A DNA stretch of 64,000 nt, taken from NCBI GenBank assembly GCA_034766995.1, contig CM068318.1, positions 5,206,001 through 5,270,000 on the forward strand, read 5' to 3'. The position numbers and the translations under genes were made by a program. Positions 63,717 through 64,000 of this stretch are shown here, piece after piece (position 1 is the first letter of the stretch; each line of letters begins with the position of its first letter). The notes under the pieces are model-generated. The model was not told the DNA's origin. It was given only the letters and a program-made list of their open reading frames with translations, and did not search any database. Source of the DNA: Acanthacorydalis orientalis. Its lineage: Eukaryota; Arthropoda; Insecta; Megaloptera; Corydalidae.

Positions 63717-64000
63717 TTATTTCTCAACATAGTCTCCATTGTGGGCTGTACACTTGGTCCAGCGAGTTTGCAAAACACGGCGATGGTGGCATCCTTATTC
63801 GACGAGAATTTCTTCCGACCGTGCCAAATTTTCATGTTTGAGAAGAGGAAGAATTCGCACGGGGTCTAGTCCGGAGAATAGGATGGATGGAGGAATCAGT
63901 TCGGGCATTTTTTCCATTGGCACTGTCGATTTGTGGGACGGCGCGTTGTCCTGATGAAATACAACTTTTTTGTGCGACAATCTTGGCCGTTTCCGTTTCA
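63717..64000 (-). pseudogene. mariner transposase (third lineage), catalytic-domain remnant running off the window
   Basis: Read on the minus strand from the window edge: RPRLSHKKVVFHQDNAPSHK carries the second catalytic Asp in the HQDNAPSH motif. After a frameshift near MPELIPP the sequence gives HPSYSPD-stop-TPCEFFLF, the HPPYSPDLAPxDYFLF motif with an internal TAG and Glu in place of the third Asp. KFSSNKDATIAV follows, then an internal deletion and RWTKCTAHNGDYVEK with a stop (63717-63719), the usual mariner ending. The N-terminal part lies beyond the window. The stop, frameshift, deletion and changed catalytic residue all show it is inactive. Confidence 0.85.

Noticed and set aside
1..64000. 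tRNA, rRNA, CRISPR or a multi-gene bacterial-type system.
   Set aside because: No tRNA box pattern, no rRNA-like blocks, no spaced direct repeats and no clustered ORFs; the DNA is eukaryotic.

Overview
The window looks like insect nuclear DNA. It is very A+T-rich (by eye roughly three quarters), has more than 30 long (TA)n tracts, contains remnants of piggyBac-like, mariner-like and probably hAT-like DNA transposons, and carries exons of an immunoglobulin-domain protein of the Sidestep family, which is typical of insects. CpG is not obviously depleted. The order is not settled by anything I can see; Hymenoptera would fit but this is only a guess. There are no operons, rRNA, tRNA or CRISPR arrays that I can recognise.

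The only convincing host gene is on the + strand in the last 11 kb. Three exons (52825-52976, 56866-57010, 61775-61905) have good splice sites and matching phases, and together encode one complete Ig domain and the first half of the next. The protein is an internal part of a Sidestep-like cell-surface adhesion receptor. The 5' exons (signal peptide, earlier Ig domains) and 3' exons (rest of the ectodomain, membrane segment, tail) were not found. The first 52.8 kb is therefore either a very long intron or intergenic DNA.

Almost everything else is transposon debris and simple repeat. 0.9-2.0 kb: piggyBac-like element with a broken transposase C-terminus, TTAA borders and an extra terminus. 3.6-4.0 kb: mariner transposase fragment. 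2.0, 5.4, 7.2, 11.5, 17.1 and 40.6 kb: six copies of one non-autonomous mariner-like family; where the junction survives, the start of the transposase is joined to its end. 21.9-22.5 and 25.4-25.7 kb: two TTAA-bounded candidate MITEs. 28.3 kb: a probable hAT end. 29.6-31.0 kb and 58.2-58.7 kb: three deletion derivatives of a second mariner family, one reduced to an 80-bp pair of inverted repeats. 44.9 and 51.7 kb: a short palindromic element beside TA tracts. 63.7 kb to the edge: a third, distinct mariner transposase remnant.

Several G+C- and CpG-richer islands (about 6.0, 8.1, 23.1, 35.0, 42.1, 50.7 and 54.9 kb) stand out from the background and could be promoters, unrecognised exons or conserved non-coding sequence; none could be assigned. 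I see no evidence for a new multi-gene system. The most informative observations are the shared deletion structure of the mariner-derived MITEs and the repeated association of short inverted-repeat elements with TA tracts.
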